Positions 1 through 8,765 of a stretch of 64,000 nucleotides of DNA are shown piece after piece. Position 1 is the first letter of the stretch. Each line of letters begins with the position of its first letter. This DNA comes from Paenibacillus solanacearum (GTDB lineage Bacteria > Bacillota > Bacilli > Paenibacillales > NBRC-103111), in the NCBI RefSeq assembly GCF_910593845.1, contig NZ_CAJVAS010000025.1, positions 29,009 through 93,008 of the forward strand. The letters run 5' to 3'. The translations under genes were made by a program, and so were the position numbers. The notes under the pieces are model-generated. The model did not search any database and was not told the DNA's origin. It saw nothing but the letters and a program-made list of their open reading frames with translations.

Positions 1-2
1 AG

Positions 3-776
3 ACCGGTGAAACGGTTCAAACCTGGGCGGATCGAACGCATAAGATGTTCGTCGATCTGTGGGTTCCGGAATACCGGAAATCGGAGCCGGAGCGCAAGCT
101 GACCGTTGACGGGACGGAGGCGCTCGCCAGACGCACGCATAATACGTTTGATTCCAAGGGATGGGACGCAACGGAAAACGTATATATGATCAAGGGCGAT
201 TACAAATACTTTATGTATTTTCAGTTTGAAAAGCAGGACACGTTGTCCGAAAGCTTCATCCAGTCGACCTTGGCATCTATCAGCATCGGCAAGCCGTCCG
301 CATCGATCGGCACGATCAAAGATGGGAGCGAGAGCTATGATCGGTCCTTGACAAGCGTGGTCAAAAACAAAAACTATAATTATTCGATCAGCATACCGAC
401 CTACTGGAAAGCCGAGTCGACCAAAAGCTCGAACGATCTCCTTCGCTTCTCTTACGATTTCGGCGGATTCTTCATCGCGGTCGAGGACGGTCTGGAGCTG
501 ACTCCGTCAGTGGTCATAAGCACCATGAAAGAGGGACTGCAGCCCAAAGGCCGGTCTATCCCGATCAAGGAGATCGAGAACCGGACGGAAACGGTTGCCG
601 GCGTGCAGGCGCAGTGGGCCGTATGGGAGTCGCAGGAATTCGTAACGACCGCATGCTCGTTCCAGACGAACGGGATGACTTTTTTGGCGTATGCTGGTCA
701 TCCGAAGGCCGTCAACACGGATTTTATGAAAAAACTGATCAGCGATACGATCAAATCGATACAGGTTACCAAATAA
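3..776 (+). CDS. PsbP-like/DUF1795-type protein, 5' end outside the window
   Basis: The frame is open from base 3 with no stop before the first ATG at 45, and no ribosome binding site precedes that ATG, so the gene very probably begins upstream and only its C-terminal part is seen. The visible product (about 257 residues) contains two similar alpha/beta segments; the second (from about residue 110) reads YNYSISIPTYWKAES followed by an acidic strand, as in PsbP/DUF1795-type folds of Bacillota lipoproteins. No enzyme motif is visible. The function is unknown; an exported protein is a guess that needs the missing N-terminus. A long-loop inverted repeat follows the stop. Confidence is high that it codes and low for the family. 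Confidence 0.7.
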   Translation, partial: TGETVQTWADRTHKMFVDLWVPEYRKSEPERKLTVDGTEALARRTHNTFDSKGWDATENVYMIKGDYKYFMYFQFEKQDTLSESFIQSTLASISIGKPSASIGTIKDGSESYDRSLTSVVKNKNYNYSISIPTYWKAESTKSSNDLLRFSYDFGGFFIAVEDGLELTPSVVISTMKEGLQPKGRSIPIKEIENRTETVAGVQAQWAVWESQEFVTTACSFQTNGMTFLAYAGHPKAVNTDFMKKLISDTIKSIQVTK

Positions 777-788
777 AATGATGAAATG

Positions 789-855
789 TCGAAATCGCTC
801 CATTGCGTAGAAGGCTGCACGTCAACCGGCCGCCGAATGGGGCGATTTCGATTAT
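789..855 (+). terminator. Possible terminator after the PsbP-like gene
   Basis: TCGAAATCGCTCC (789-801) can pair with GGGGCGATTTCGA (839-851) over a long GC-rich loop and is followed by TTAT. The stem is good but the loop is long and the T tract is poor, so termination is only plausible. Confidence 0.4.
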
Positions 856-876
856 ACCGCGACAGGAGGATGGCTG

Positions 877-1494
877 ATGCTGCATGTATACGAGGATCAA
901 TTAAACGGTTTTGAACGGACAGGAAATTTGAAGGAGGATGTGTACTGGTTTCTCGTTCACGGCAAGTGTCCGAAGACGGCAGAGCACTGTATGAAGGTCG
1001 GCGCGGAAGCAGGCAGAATCGCGCGTCTGGCCGGCGCAGATCCGGCAGCGGCGGAGGCGGCGGGTTATTTGCACGACATCAGCGCCGTATACCCGAACGA
1101 CCGGCGCATAGCGGTCGCCCTCCAGCTTGGAATCGAGGTGCTGCCGGAAGAAGAGGCGTTCCCACTTATCGTACATCAGAAGATATCGAGAGCGATGGCC
1201 GAGCATATATTTGGTGTAACGGACGCATCCATCCTGGACGCGGTCGGCTGCCATACAACGCTGAGAGCGCATTCCTCGCTGTTCGACAAAGTGCTGTTCG
1301 TTGCCGACAAGATCGAGTGGGATCAGCAGGGTACGCCGCCGTACATTACGGAGCTGCTGGCGCAGCTGGACGTATCGCTGGATCATGCGGCGTTTGCTTA
1401 TATCGATTATTTGTGGCAGCGGAGGGATACGCTCAAGGTTGTGCACCCGTGGCTTCGCGAAGCGCATGCGGAGCTTAAGCGGCAGCTGATGTAA
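877..1494 (+). CDS. HD-domain hydrolase, YqeK-like (Ap4A hydrolase type)
   Basis: The ATG follows ACAGGAGGA at good spacing. The 205-residue product has HD-phosphohydrolase features: an early His in the segment TAEHCMKVG, the metal-binding pair in YLHDIS (about residues 66-71), a later HQKISRAMAEH helix, and VADKIEW near residue 145. This order matches YqeK, which cleaves diadenosine tetraphosphate symmetrically. YqeK usually follows nadD and precedes rsfS, but here it stands alone, so it may be a YqeK-like paralogue with another nucleotide substrate. The product should be cytoplasmic. The gene is monocistronic by appearance; the next gene starts about 170 bp later behind an AT-rich promoter region. 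Confidence 0.75.
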   Translation: MLHVYEDQLNGFERTGNLKEDVYWFLVHGKCPKTAEHCMKVGAEAGRIARLAGADPAAAEAAGYLHDISAVYPNDRRIAVALQLGIEVLPEEEAFPLIVHQKISRAMAEHIFGVTDASILDAVGCHTTLRAHSSLFDKVLFVADKIEWDQQGTPPYITELLAQLDVSLDHAAFAYIDYLWQRRDTLKVVHPWLREAHAELKRQLM

Positions 1495-1624
1495 TCGGCT
1501 TCCGCACGGAGGGCTGCTATGCTGAGACAGCGTCTTAAGCACGCGCCGACAGCGCAACGAAAAAAATTCAAAAAAAATTTGTAAATCGACAGGAATTTAA
1601 AGCCGGATGTAGAAATGATTTTTA

Positions 1625-1658
1625 TAACTTAATTTTTCTAATGGAAAAAGTAACTTAA
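1625..1658 (+). promoter_or_regulatory. Repeat pair before the ROK gene, possible operator
   Basis: TAACTTAA occurs at 1625-1632 and 1651-1658. Between them TTTTTC and GGAAAAA form a short inverted repeat, so the whole element is a partial palindrome 4 bp before the ROK start codon. XylR/NagC-type regulators commonly bind such AT-rich sites in their own promoters. That this is an operator is inference. Confidence 0.4.
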
Positions 1659-1661
1659 AAA

Positions 1662-2891
1662 ATGGGGAATCCAACATTGCCGAGAAAGAAAGATGTGATA
1701 CGTACCGGGAATCATCAGTTGATTAAAGAGATCAATCAGGTGCTTATATTCAACGCCATTCGGCAGCGGGGTCCGATATCGCGGTCGCAGCTAGCGAAGG
1801 AGCTTTCGCTAAGCCCGACGACCGTTACCGTCATCGTCGATTATTTTATGGAGAACGGGTTTTTGATCGAAACGGGCAAAGGCGATTCCAGCGGCGGGAG
1901 AAAGCCGATTCTTGTCAAGCTGGCGCCGAACGCGGGCATTGTGATCGCCGTCGATTTGGAGCAGAACCGGGCGGCGGTGCTCAACATGGAAGCGGAAATT
2001 TTGTTCCTGAAGCAGCTGCAGTCGCCGGAGAAAACCGGCTGGGTTCCTTCATTAATCCGTGTTATTGACGAGCTGATCCACGAATACCAGGAAGTTCATA
2101 ATTTGCGGCTGCTCGGCATCGGCATTGCGGTGCCGGGGATCATCGACCTGGAAAAGGGCAAGGTGATTACGGCAGCCAACATGAACATCAACCATCTGTC
2201 GTTGAAGGAAGAGCTGCAAAAGCATTTTCAAGTGCCGATCCTGCTGGAGAACGATGCGAATGCGGCAGCGTACGGCGAATACTTATACGGACGCGGTCTG
2301 ATGGTGCAGGATTTCCTGTACGTTCATGTCGGCCGTGGCGTCGGCAGCGGGCTGTTCTTGTCCGGGAACTTATTTACCGGAGGCGCCGGCGGTGCCGGGG
2401 AATTCGGTCATATTACGGTCGACGAGAATGGACCGGTATGCCATTGCGGCAATACCGGCTGCGTGGGCCATATGATCAGCGAAGCGGCGCTGCTCGCCAA
2501 GTGGAATGAATGGACCGGAGGGAAGGCGCCGGTACCGACGCTAAGAGAGCTGGTGGAGCTGAGCAACAGCGGGAACGAAGCCGCGCTTCGACTGATGGAT
2601 TTTGCCGGTGAACTGCTCGGCCGTGGCATCATTACGCTCGTACATTTGTTTAATCCGTCGTTGATCATATTGGGAGGTGAGTTGGCACTAGACAATACAA
2701 GACTAATCCAAAAGGTAAAGCAGCAGATCGAACGCCGCACGATGAAGATGTTTTCCCAGCATGTCCGTATCGAGGAGAGCTTCAAAAGGCTGGATGCGGG
2801 TATCGTCGGAGCGGGATCGCTTGCGCTGCATCATTTTTTTGAAAATTTAAATGTGGATCTCATTACGAGCAAGCCTATGCTTACGAAGTAG
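1662..2891 (+). CDS. ROK-family transcriptional regulator (XylR/NagC type)
   Basis: 409 residues. The N-terminus carries a MarR-like winged helix-turn-helix (about residues 25-80, with SRSQLAKELSLSPTTVT). A ROK sugar-kinase-like domain follows, with the ROK zinc motif CHCGNTGC near residue 264 and the GGELAL loop near the end. ROK repressors of this form sense a sugar or sugar phosphate and control neighbouring uptake and catabolic genes. Here it heads two dehydrogenases, a CUT1 transporter and a secreted EEP protein in the same orientation, so it is the likely local regulator. The ATG at 1662 has no clear ribosome binding site; a GTG at 1695 preceded by AGAAAGAAAG is an alternative start. 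Confidence 0.85.
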   Translation: MGNPTLPRKKDVIRTGNHQLIKEINQVLIFNAIRQRGPISRSQLAKELSLSPTTVTVIVDYFMENGFLIETGKGDSSGGRKPILVKLAPNAGIVIAVDLEQNRAAVLNMEAEILFLKQLQSPEKTGWVPSLIRVIDELIHEYQEVHNLRLLGIGIAVPGIIDLEKGKVITAANMNINHLSLKEELQKHFQVPILLENDANAAAYGEYLYGRGLMVQDFLYVHVGRGVGSGLFLSGNLFTGGAGGAGEFGHITVDENGPVCHCGNTGCVGHMISEAALLAKWNEWTGGKAPVPTLRELVELSNSGNEAALRLMDFAGELLGRGIITLVHLFNPSLIILGGELALDNTRLIQKVKQQIERRTMKMFSQHVRIEESFKRLDAGIVGAGSLALHHFFENLNVDLITSKPMLTK

Positions 2892-2975
2892 GCAAGCTTC
2901 TTGAGAAAGTGCTCTGTGGAAGTAAAGATAATGCCCGGTTTATGCTTACGAAGAAGGCATTGCTATCGCAATGCC
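2876..2975 (+). repeat. Duplicated 13-mer plus hairpin before the dehydrogenase gene
   Basis: TATGCTTACGAAG is present at 2876-2888 (overlapping the ROK stop codon) and again at 2941-2953. The second copy is followed by a perfect 8-bp hairpin, GGCATTGC-TATC-GCAATGCC (2956-2975), just before the ribosome binding site GAGGAGG. The hairpin could influence translation or RNA stability. It may belong to a dispersed intergenic repeat. Confidence 0.5.
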
Positions 2976-2991
2976 CTGAGGAGGATATTTC

Positions 2992-3981
2992 ATGTTCAGA
3001 ATTGGATTGGTCGGAGCCGGCACGATGGGCAATACGCACAGCCGGGCATACCGCCAAATCGAAGATGCTGCAATCGTCGCCGTGTGCGATATTGACGCGG
3101 GAAAAGCCAATAAGCTTGCAGCGCCTTGGAGCGCGGCGGTGTACAGCTCGCTTGAAGAGATGCTCAAGAACGGCGAATTCGACGCCGTCGATATTTGCCT
3201 GCCGACGGATTTGCACCGTGAAGCGGCTGAGCTTGCGGCTGCATACGGCAAGCACGTATTTTGCGAGAAGCCGATTGCGCTCAATGAAGAAGACGCCTCG
3301 GCCATCATTGATGCATGCAAGAAGGCCGGCGTGAAGCTGATGGTCGGACACGTGGTCCGTTTCTTCCCGGAATACCGTTCGGCCAGAGACCAGGTCCGTT
3401 CGGGACGTCTCGGCAACCTGGGCGTCGTTCGCACAGTGCGCTCCGGCGCGTTTCCGCTTTGGTCGGAATGGTTCAAGGATGACAGCCGCAGCGGAGGTCC
3501 GCTGCTCGATCTGGCGATTCACGACTTCGACTACTTGCGCTGGACCTTCGGTCCGGTGAAGCGCGTATTCAGCCGGGTGCTGCCGGTACAGCCGGACGGC
3601 CCTGCGCATACGCTGACCGTGCTTCGCTTCGAGAGCGGGGTTATGGCTCACGTGGAAGCGAGCTGGGGATACCCGCAAGGCTCGCCGTTCCAGACCGCTA
3701 TCGAGATTACCGGTTCGAACGGCATGGTGCAATTCGATAAAGACAAATCGAACTCGATCGTCCAATTCGGCGGCTCGCAGAAGCCTTCCGGCGTACCGGA
3801 CAGCCCGCTGGCGAAAAGCCCGTACGCGCTGGAGCTGGAGCATTTTATCGACTGCGTCAAAAACGACAAAGAGCCTTTGACGTCCGGCGAGGAATCGCTG
3901 GCCTCGCTTCGCATCGGCCTTGCGGCCCGCCGTTCCGCTGAGACGAAGCAGCCTGTTGAATTGGAGGGTGTGCATCAATGA
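2992..3981 (+). CDS. Gfo/Idh/MocA-family NAD(P)-dependent oxidoreductase 1
   Basis: 329 residues behind a strong site (GAGGAGGATATTTC). The N-terminus has the Rossmann dinucleotide motif GLVGAGTMG (about residues 5-13). The family hallmark EKPIAL is near residue 95, and the C-terminal domain has GGPLLDLAIHDFDYLRW, supplying the catalytic Asp/His pair. Members oxidise or reduce hydroxyl groups of sugars, sugar acids or inositols; the substrate cannot be read from sequence. The stop overlaps the start of the next gene by 4 bp (ATGA), so the two are translationally coupled. Genomic position points to catabolism of the solute taken up by the following transporter. Confidence 0.88.
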   Translation: MFRIGLVGAGTMGNTHSRAYRQIEDAAIVAVCDIDAGKANKLAAPWSAAVYSSLEEMLKNGEFDAVDICLPTDLHREAAELAAAYGKHVFCEKPIALNEEDASAIIDACKKAGVKLMVGHVVRFFPEYRSARDQVRSGRLGNLGVVRTVRSGAFPLWSEWFKDDSRSGGPLLDLAIHDFDYLRWTFGPVKRVFSRVLPVQPDGPAHTLTVLRFESGVMAHVEASWGYPQGSPFQTAIEITGSNGMVQFDKDKSNSIVQFGGSQKPSGVPDSPLAKSPYALELEHFIDCVKNDKEPLTSGEESLASLRIGLAARRSAETKQPVELEGVHQ

Positions 3982-4973
3982 AAACGATCCGGATCGGAAT
4001 GATCAGTCTTGCCCATAAAGGACACGCGTACGGCTACGCGAACGGGCTTCTTAAAGTGCCGGGCGTCGAAATCGTCGGCATTTACGACGAAGTGGCCGAG
4101 CGCGGTCAAGCGGGGGCGAACCAGTTTAAAACCAAATTTTACGAAGATTACAACGCGCTGATTAGCGAAGTCGACGGGGTTGTCATTTCCTCGGACAACA
4201 GTAGGCATCATCAATACGCGATGGCGGCAGCGAACGCTGGCGTACATATTTTGGTGGAAAAACCGATCACGACGGTCGGCGAAGATGCGCGCGAGCTGAT
4301 CGACAAGTGCAGCGAGAAGGGGCTTGTGCTGCAGACGGCTTTCCCCGTCCGGCTGAGCACCGCGGTACATAAGGTGAAGCAGCAAATCGACAAAGGCGAG
4401 CTCGGCGACATTGTCGCGATCTCGGCAACGAACCACGGCAAAATGCCGGGCGGCTGGTTCGTCGATCCGGCGCTGTCCGGCGGCGGGGCCGTGCTCGATC
4501 ATACCGTTCACGTCGTCGATATTATGAGATGGATGCTGGGGAGCGAAGTGAAGGAAGTGTACGCCGAGATGGATACGCGGCTTCACGATATCCCGGTCGA
4601 CGACTGCGGCCTGTTATCGATGGAATTCGATAACGGCGTCGTGGCGACGCTGGACACGAGCTGGTCGAGACCGACCTCCTTCTCCTTCTGGGGCGACGTG
4701 ACGATGCGCATCGTCGGCACGAAAGGCGTCATTCATCTGGACTGCTACGCCCAGACGGGAGAGCTGTGGGAGAACGGAGCGGCTCTTACGCACAGGTATT
4801 TGTCGTGGGGAGACAACACGAACCAGGCGCTTGTGGCCGAATTCGTCGCCGCTGTCCGCGAAGGACGCCCGTCGTTCATTACCGGCCTCGACGGCCTGCG
4901 CGCCGCCGAAACGGCTTGGGCCGCTTATGAATCGGCCAAGGCCGGCAAGCCGGTTGCCGTAACGCATTACTAA
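3978..4973 (+). CDS. Gfo/Idh/MocA-family NAD(P)-dependent oxidoreductase 2
   Basis: 331 residues, overlapping the first dehydrogenase by 4 bp. The N-terminal loop is less canonical than in its neighbour (IGMISLAHKGHAYGYA instead of a GxGxxG run), which is seen in members that bind the cofactor differently. VEKPIT lies near residue 93 and GGGAVLDHTVHVVDIMRW near residue 167, so the catalytic region is intact. Paired paralogues of this family often carry out successive oxidation and reduction at different ring positions, as in inositol or 3-keto-sugar metabolism; that role is inferred here. Confidence 0.86.
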   Translation: MKTIRIGMISLAHKGHAYGYANGLLKVPGVEIVGIYDEVAERGQAGANQFKTKFYEDYNALISEVDGVVISSDNSRHHQYAMAAANAGVHILVEKPITTVGEDARELIDKCSEKGLVLQTAFPVRLSTAVHKVKQQIDKGELGDIVAISATNHGKMPGGWFVDPALSGGGAVLDHTVHVVDIMRWMLGSEVKEVYAEMDTRLHDIPVDDCGLLSMEFDNGVVATLDTSWSRPTSFSFWGDVTMRIVGTKGVIHLDCYAQTGELWENGAALTHRYLSWGDNTNQALVAEFVAAVREGRPSFITGLDGLRAAETAWAAYESAKAGKPVAVTHY

Positions 4974-5191
4974 GTAGCAATACTTATTCGCACCACAACG
5001 CTTCCTCGTCAGTCAAACGCAAACACGCATACTCGCAACTCACATCACGAGATCGGATAGGCGAACCTGGTTCGTCTCTCCGGTCCTCCATAAGCCAAGC
5101 TTCCATTCCATGTTACGAATGCCTGTTTCATCGCTAAGCTTCGATCGCAATTTCTTGTCACCTTGAACATCATGAACGGAGGTGAACGCCA

Positions 5192-6154
5192 TTGGATCAA
5201 GTTTCTTTGAACGAACGGAACATTCAGGCACGACCGCAGCATAAGCGTAAGCGAAATGTGTTCACGCCGTTTCTTCGTAACTGGGAGCTCTACGTCATTA
5301 TTTCTCCCGTGCTCGCATACTACCTTATTTTTGAATATTTCCCGATGTACGGCGTGCAGATCGCGTTCAAAAATTTCGTCGCGACCAAAGGCATCTGGGG
5401 AAGTCCGTGGGTCGGCTTCCGGCATTTCGAGCGGTTTTTCGACAGTTATTATTTTTGGCGGCTGATCAAAAACACGCTCGGCATCAGCCTGTTCCAGCTG
5501 GCCGTCGGCTTTCCGGTGCCCATCCTGCTCGCGCTGATGATTAACGAAGCGAAATCCAAATGGTTCAAAAAAACGGTGCAAACCGTAACGTATGCTCCGC
5601 ATTTTTTATCGACGGTCGTACTTGTCGGCATGGTCGTCATCTTCTTGTCGCCGCAAAGCGGCATCGTCAACCAGATCATCGTCCTGTTCGGAGGCCAGCC
5701 GATTTTGTTTATGATTGAGCCGTCGTGGTTCAAGACGATCTACGTCACATCTGGTGTATGGCAGCAGATGGGGTGGAGCTCGATCATTTATCTTGCGGCG
5801 CTGGCCGGCATCGATCCGCAGCTGCACGAAGCGGCCAAAGTCGACGGAGCCACAAGGCTGCAGCGCATCTGGCATGTCAATCTCCCCGGCATTATGCCGA
5901 CGATCGTCATTTTGTTAATTTTGAACATGGGCTCGATTATGGGCGTCGGCTTCGAAAAAATATATTTGATGCAAAACGACCTCACGCTCGAAAGCTCCGA
6001 GGTCATCTCGACCTATGTATACAAGAGCGGCATCATTCAAGCGCAGTACAGCTTCTCCGCCGCCGTAGGACTGTTTAATTCCGTCATTAATATGATTTTG
6101 CTCGTCGCGGTGAATTATATTGCAAGACGTTTGAATGAAACGAGTCTGTGGTAG
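5192..6154 (+). CDS. CUT1 sugar ABC transporter permease, LplB type
   Basis: 320 residues. The start is TTG at 5192, fixed by AACGGAGGTG about 8 bp upstream. After a short basic N-terminus, about six hydrophobic segments can be seen (from about residue 33 on). The EAA loop that docks the ATPase reads YLAALAGIDPQLHEAAKVDGATRLQRIWHVNLP in sense: only its core EAAKVDGA needs quoting. It resembles LplB/YteP, which take up oligosaccharides and uronate-containing products. No ATPase gene lies nearby, so a shared MsmX-type ATPase is presumed. It is followed after 13 bp by the second permease. Confidence 0.9.
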   Translation: MDQVSLNERNIQARPQHKRKRNVFTPFLRNWELYVIISPVLAYYLIFEYFPMYGVQIAFKNFVATKGIWGSPWVGFRHFERFFDSYYFWRLIKNTLGISLFQLAVGFPVPILLALMINEAKSKWFKKTVQTVTYAPHFLSTVVLVGMVVIFLSPQSGIVNQIIVLFGGQPILFMIEPSWFKTIYVTSGVWQQMGWSSIIYLAALAGIDPQLHEAAKVDGATRLQRIWHVNLPGIMPTIVILLILNMGSIMGVGFEKIYLMQNDLTLESSEVISTYVYKSGIIQAQYSFSAAVGLFNSVINMILLVAVNYIARRLNETSLW

Positions 6155-6167
6155 GAGGGACCATCGA

Positions 6168-7049
6168 ATGGACCGGAGCCGGGAAGACCGCATTTTCGAT
6201 AGTATCAATGTGCTGCTGCTCGTCTTGATTACGATCATCGTCTTGTATCCGCTGCTGTTCGTGCTCAGCGCTTCCGTCAGCGACCCTGCCATTGTCGTCA
6301 AGGGTCAGCTGTGGCTTTGGCCCAAAGGGTTCAACCTGGACGGGTACGAGCGCGTGTTCCAAAATAACGATATTGTCACCGGTTACGGAAATACGATTTT
6401 GTATACCGTTGTCGGCACTGTCATCAACGTCGTCCTGACGATTTGCGCCGCCTATCCGCTCTCCCGCAAAGATTTTCGCGGACGCCATGTCATCACCGCA
6501 ATCATCACCTTCACGCTATTTTTCAGCGGAGGATTGATTCCGACCTACCTGCTTGTCAAAAAGCTGGGCATGCTCGGCACAATCTGGGCGCTGGTCATCC
6601 CCAATGCCGTTGCCGTATGGAATATTATCATCATGCGGACCTTCTTCCAAACGAGTATCCCTTATGAAATTCAAGAATCGGCCGCCATCGACGGATGCGG
6701 CAACTTCCGGATCATGCTCAACATCGTTCTCCCGCTGTCGACGCCGATCATTGCCGTAATGGTGCTGTTCTATGCGGTGGGCCACTGGAACGCGTTCTTT
6801 AACGCGCTGATTTACCTTAACGACCGGAGTCAATACCCGCTGCAGCTCATCCTTCGGGAAATTCTGCTTCAGGGTCAAATGCAGGCCATGATTGATATGG
6901 CGGATGACTCGCTTGCCAAAAAGCTAATGGAGGTGGAAGGCATCAAGTACGCGGTCGTCGTGATCGCCAATTTGCCGGTGTTGCTGCTGTATCCGTTTTT
7001 GCAGAAGTACTTTGTCAAAGGCATGATGATTGGGGCGCTCAAGGGGTAA
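6168..7049 (+). CDS. CUT1 sugar ABC transporter permease, YtcP/LplC type
   Basis: The ATG at 6168 is preferred over an in-frame ATG at 6135 because TAGGAGGG lies 8 bp before it; this avoids overlap with the first permease and gives the typical N-terminus MDRSREDRIFDSIN of 293 residues. Six membrane segments are visible. The EAA loop contains ESAAIDGCGNFR, and the tail ends in YFVKGMMIGALKG, a standard ending for YtcP/LplC. It should pair with the LplB-type permease and the lipoprotein that follows to form an importer completed by a remote ATPase. Confidence 0.92.
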   Translation: MDRSREDRIFDSINVLLLVLITIIVLYPLLFVLSASVSDPAIVVKGQLWLWPKGFNLDGYERVFQNNDIVTGYGNTILYTVVGTVINVVLTICAAYPLSRKDFRGRHVITAIITFTLFFSGGLIPTYLLVKKLGMLGTIWALVIPNAVAVWNIIIMRTFFQTSIPYEIQESAAIDGCGNFRIMLNIVLPLSTPIIAVMVLFYAVGHWNAFFNALIYLNDRSQYPLQLILREILLQGQMQAMIDMADDSLAKKLMEVEGIKYAVVVIANLPVLLLYPFLQKYFVKGMMIGALKG

Positions 7050-7082
7050 GGAGAGAACATGACCTTAAGGGAGGATCAGCGT

Positions 7083-8711
7083 ATGAACAAATCGATGAAG
7101 TGGACGTCTCTCGTATTGACCGCTGCCGTGACGGCAGGGATGGTATCCGGCTGTAGCGGGGAACAGGGGGCATCCTCGGGGAGCAAGGATGCGACGAAGG
7201 CGGGCGAAGCGGCGATCAACGGGACCGGCTTTCCGATTGTGAAGGAGCCGCTCAAGATGACATTCCTGACGGCGAAGGCGCCGACGACGGCGAACAACTG
7301 GAACGAAACGATGCTGTGGCAGGAATATGCCAAGATGACGAACATGAATATCGATTTTCAGTTGGTGCCGTTCGACGCCTTTACCGAGAAGCGCAACCTT
7401 GCGCTGGCCAGCGGCGATTATCCGGATGTGATCTATCTCGCACGCATGTCGACGGATGATTTGATGAAGTACGGAAGCCAGGGTGTGCTGATCAAGCTGA
7501 ACGATCTGATCGACAAGTACGCGCCGAACTTCAAAAAGCTGATGGATCAATATCCCGAAGTGAAAAAAGCGATCACGATGCCGGACGGCAACATCTACAG
7601 CTTCCCGAACATGCTCGCTCCCGAATTTACGTCCGTACGCATGGGCGCCAAGCTGTGGATTAAGAAAGACTGGCTTGACGCGTTGAAGATGAAGGAGCCG
7701 ACGACGACCGAGGAGTTTTACAATTACTTGAAGGCGGTCAAGAGCACCGATCTGAACAAGAACGGCAAAGCCGACGAAATTCCGCTGGGCGGCACGAAGC
7801 TCAAAGATATCGTCAGCCATTTCAAGGGCTTCTTCGGGCTGATGAATCGCGGAACGAGCCACCCGAACGTCGACGTCGACGCGAGCGGCAAGCTTCGGTT
7901 CATTCCGATCGACGACCGGTATAAGGAACTGCTCCAATACATGAATAAGCTGTATGCGGAAGGCTTGATCGACAAGGACATTTTGCCCAACGAGAAGGAT
8001 GCGAACAAGTTTTACGCCAAGGGTGCGGAAGGCGTATACGGCGCGATCAAAATCACGAGCCCGTTCACGCTGATGAAGCAGTCCGGCTTCGTCGGACTCG
8101 GCGCGCTGCAAGGGCCGAAGGGCGACAAGCTGTACTCGGAGTTCCGTCCGTCCGTCAACGGAGCAGGTGCTTTCGTCATTACCGACAAGAACAAAAATGC
8201 GGCCGCCACCGTTCGCTGGATGGATTACTTCTACGGCGAGGAAGGCAACAAAATGTTCTTCATGGGCTTCAAGGACAAGAGCTACATCGAGAAGCCGGAC
8301 GGCACGCTCGCGTATACGGACGAAATTACGAAAAATCCGCAGGGCCTCACGCTGGAGCAAGCGCTGGTCAAATACGTCACGTGGCCGGGCGGCGGTTATC
8401 CGGGAATTGTGAGACAAAAGTATTTCAGCGGAGCCGAAAGCTTGCCGGAATCGATCGATGCGGCGAAGAAGGCCGAAGCGAACTTGCCGAAGGAAGTATG
8501 GCCGGCATTCAGCTATACGGATAAGGAAAGCGAGCAAATGGTCGCGATGAGTACGGATCTCACCAACTACATCGATGAAATGACGACCAAGTTCGTGACC
8601 GGTGCGGCGCCATTCTCCGATTGGGATAAATATGTGGCCGCCATCAAAAAGATGAAGCTGGATGACTACATGAAAAATTATCAAGCGGCGTATGACCGTT
8701 ACAAAAAATAA
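7083..8711 (+). CDS. Extracellular solute-binding lipoprotein, LplA type
   Basis: The ATG at 7083 is chosen because AAGGGAGG lies about 10 bp before it and a clean lipoprotein signal follows (MNKSMKWTSLVLTAAV, lipobox VSGC, Cys24); the ATG at 7059 would bury the signal. The mature protein is about 520 residues, the usual size of LplA/YtcQ-type CUT1 binding proteins and larger than the three other binding proteins in this window. It lies directly after both permeases and is the obvious partner of that importer. It should sit outside the membrane on a lipid anchor. The substrate is unknown, probably an oligosaccharide or a glycan-derived compound. Confidence 0.9.
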   Translation: MNKSMKWTSLVLTAAVTAGMVSGCSGEQGASSGSKDATKAGEAAINGTGFPIVKEPLKMTFLTAKAPTTANNWNETMLWQEYAKMTNMNIDFQLVPFDAFTEKRNLALASGDYPDVIYLARMSTDDLMKYGSQGVLIKLNDLIDKYAPNFKKLMDQYPEVKKAITMPDGNIYSFPNMLAPEFTSVRMGAKLWIKKDWLDALKMKEPTTTEEFYNYLKAVKSTDLNKNGKADEIPLGGTKLKDIVSHFKGFFGLMNRGTSHPNVDVDASGKLRFIPIDDRYKELLQYMNKLYAEGLIDKDILPNEKDANKFYAKGAEGVYGAIKITSPFTLMKQSGFVGLGALQGPKGDKLYSEFRPSVNGAGAFVITDKNKNAAATVRWMDYFYGEEGNKMFFMGFKDKSYIEKPDGTLAYTDEITKNPQGLTLEQALVKYVTWPGGGYPGIVRQKYFSGAESLPESIDAAKKAEANLPKEVWPAFSYTDKESEQMVAMSTDLTNYIDEMTTKFVTGAAPFSDWDKYVAAIKKMKLDDYMKNYQAAYDRYKK

Positions 8712-8765
8712 TCCGCTGCGATGGAAGGCCGCATTCAATAATAAAGAAAGCGAGGGATGGCATTG

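Noticed and set aside
7065..8738. 557-codon minus-strand open frame opposite the LplA-type gene
   Set aside because: It is the antisense shadow of a high-GC3 gene; the plus strand has the site, lipobox and family match.
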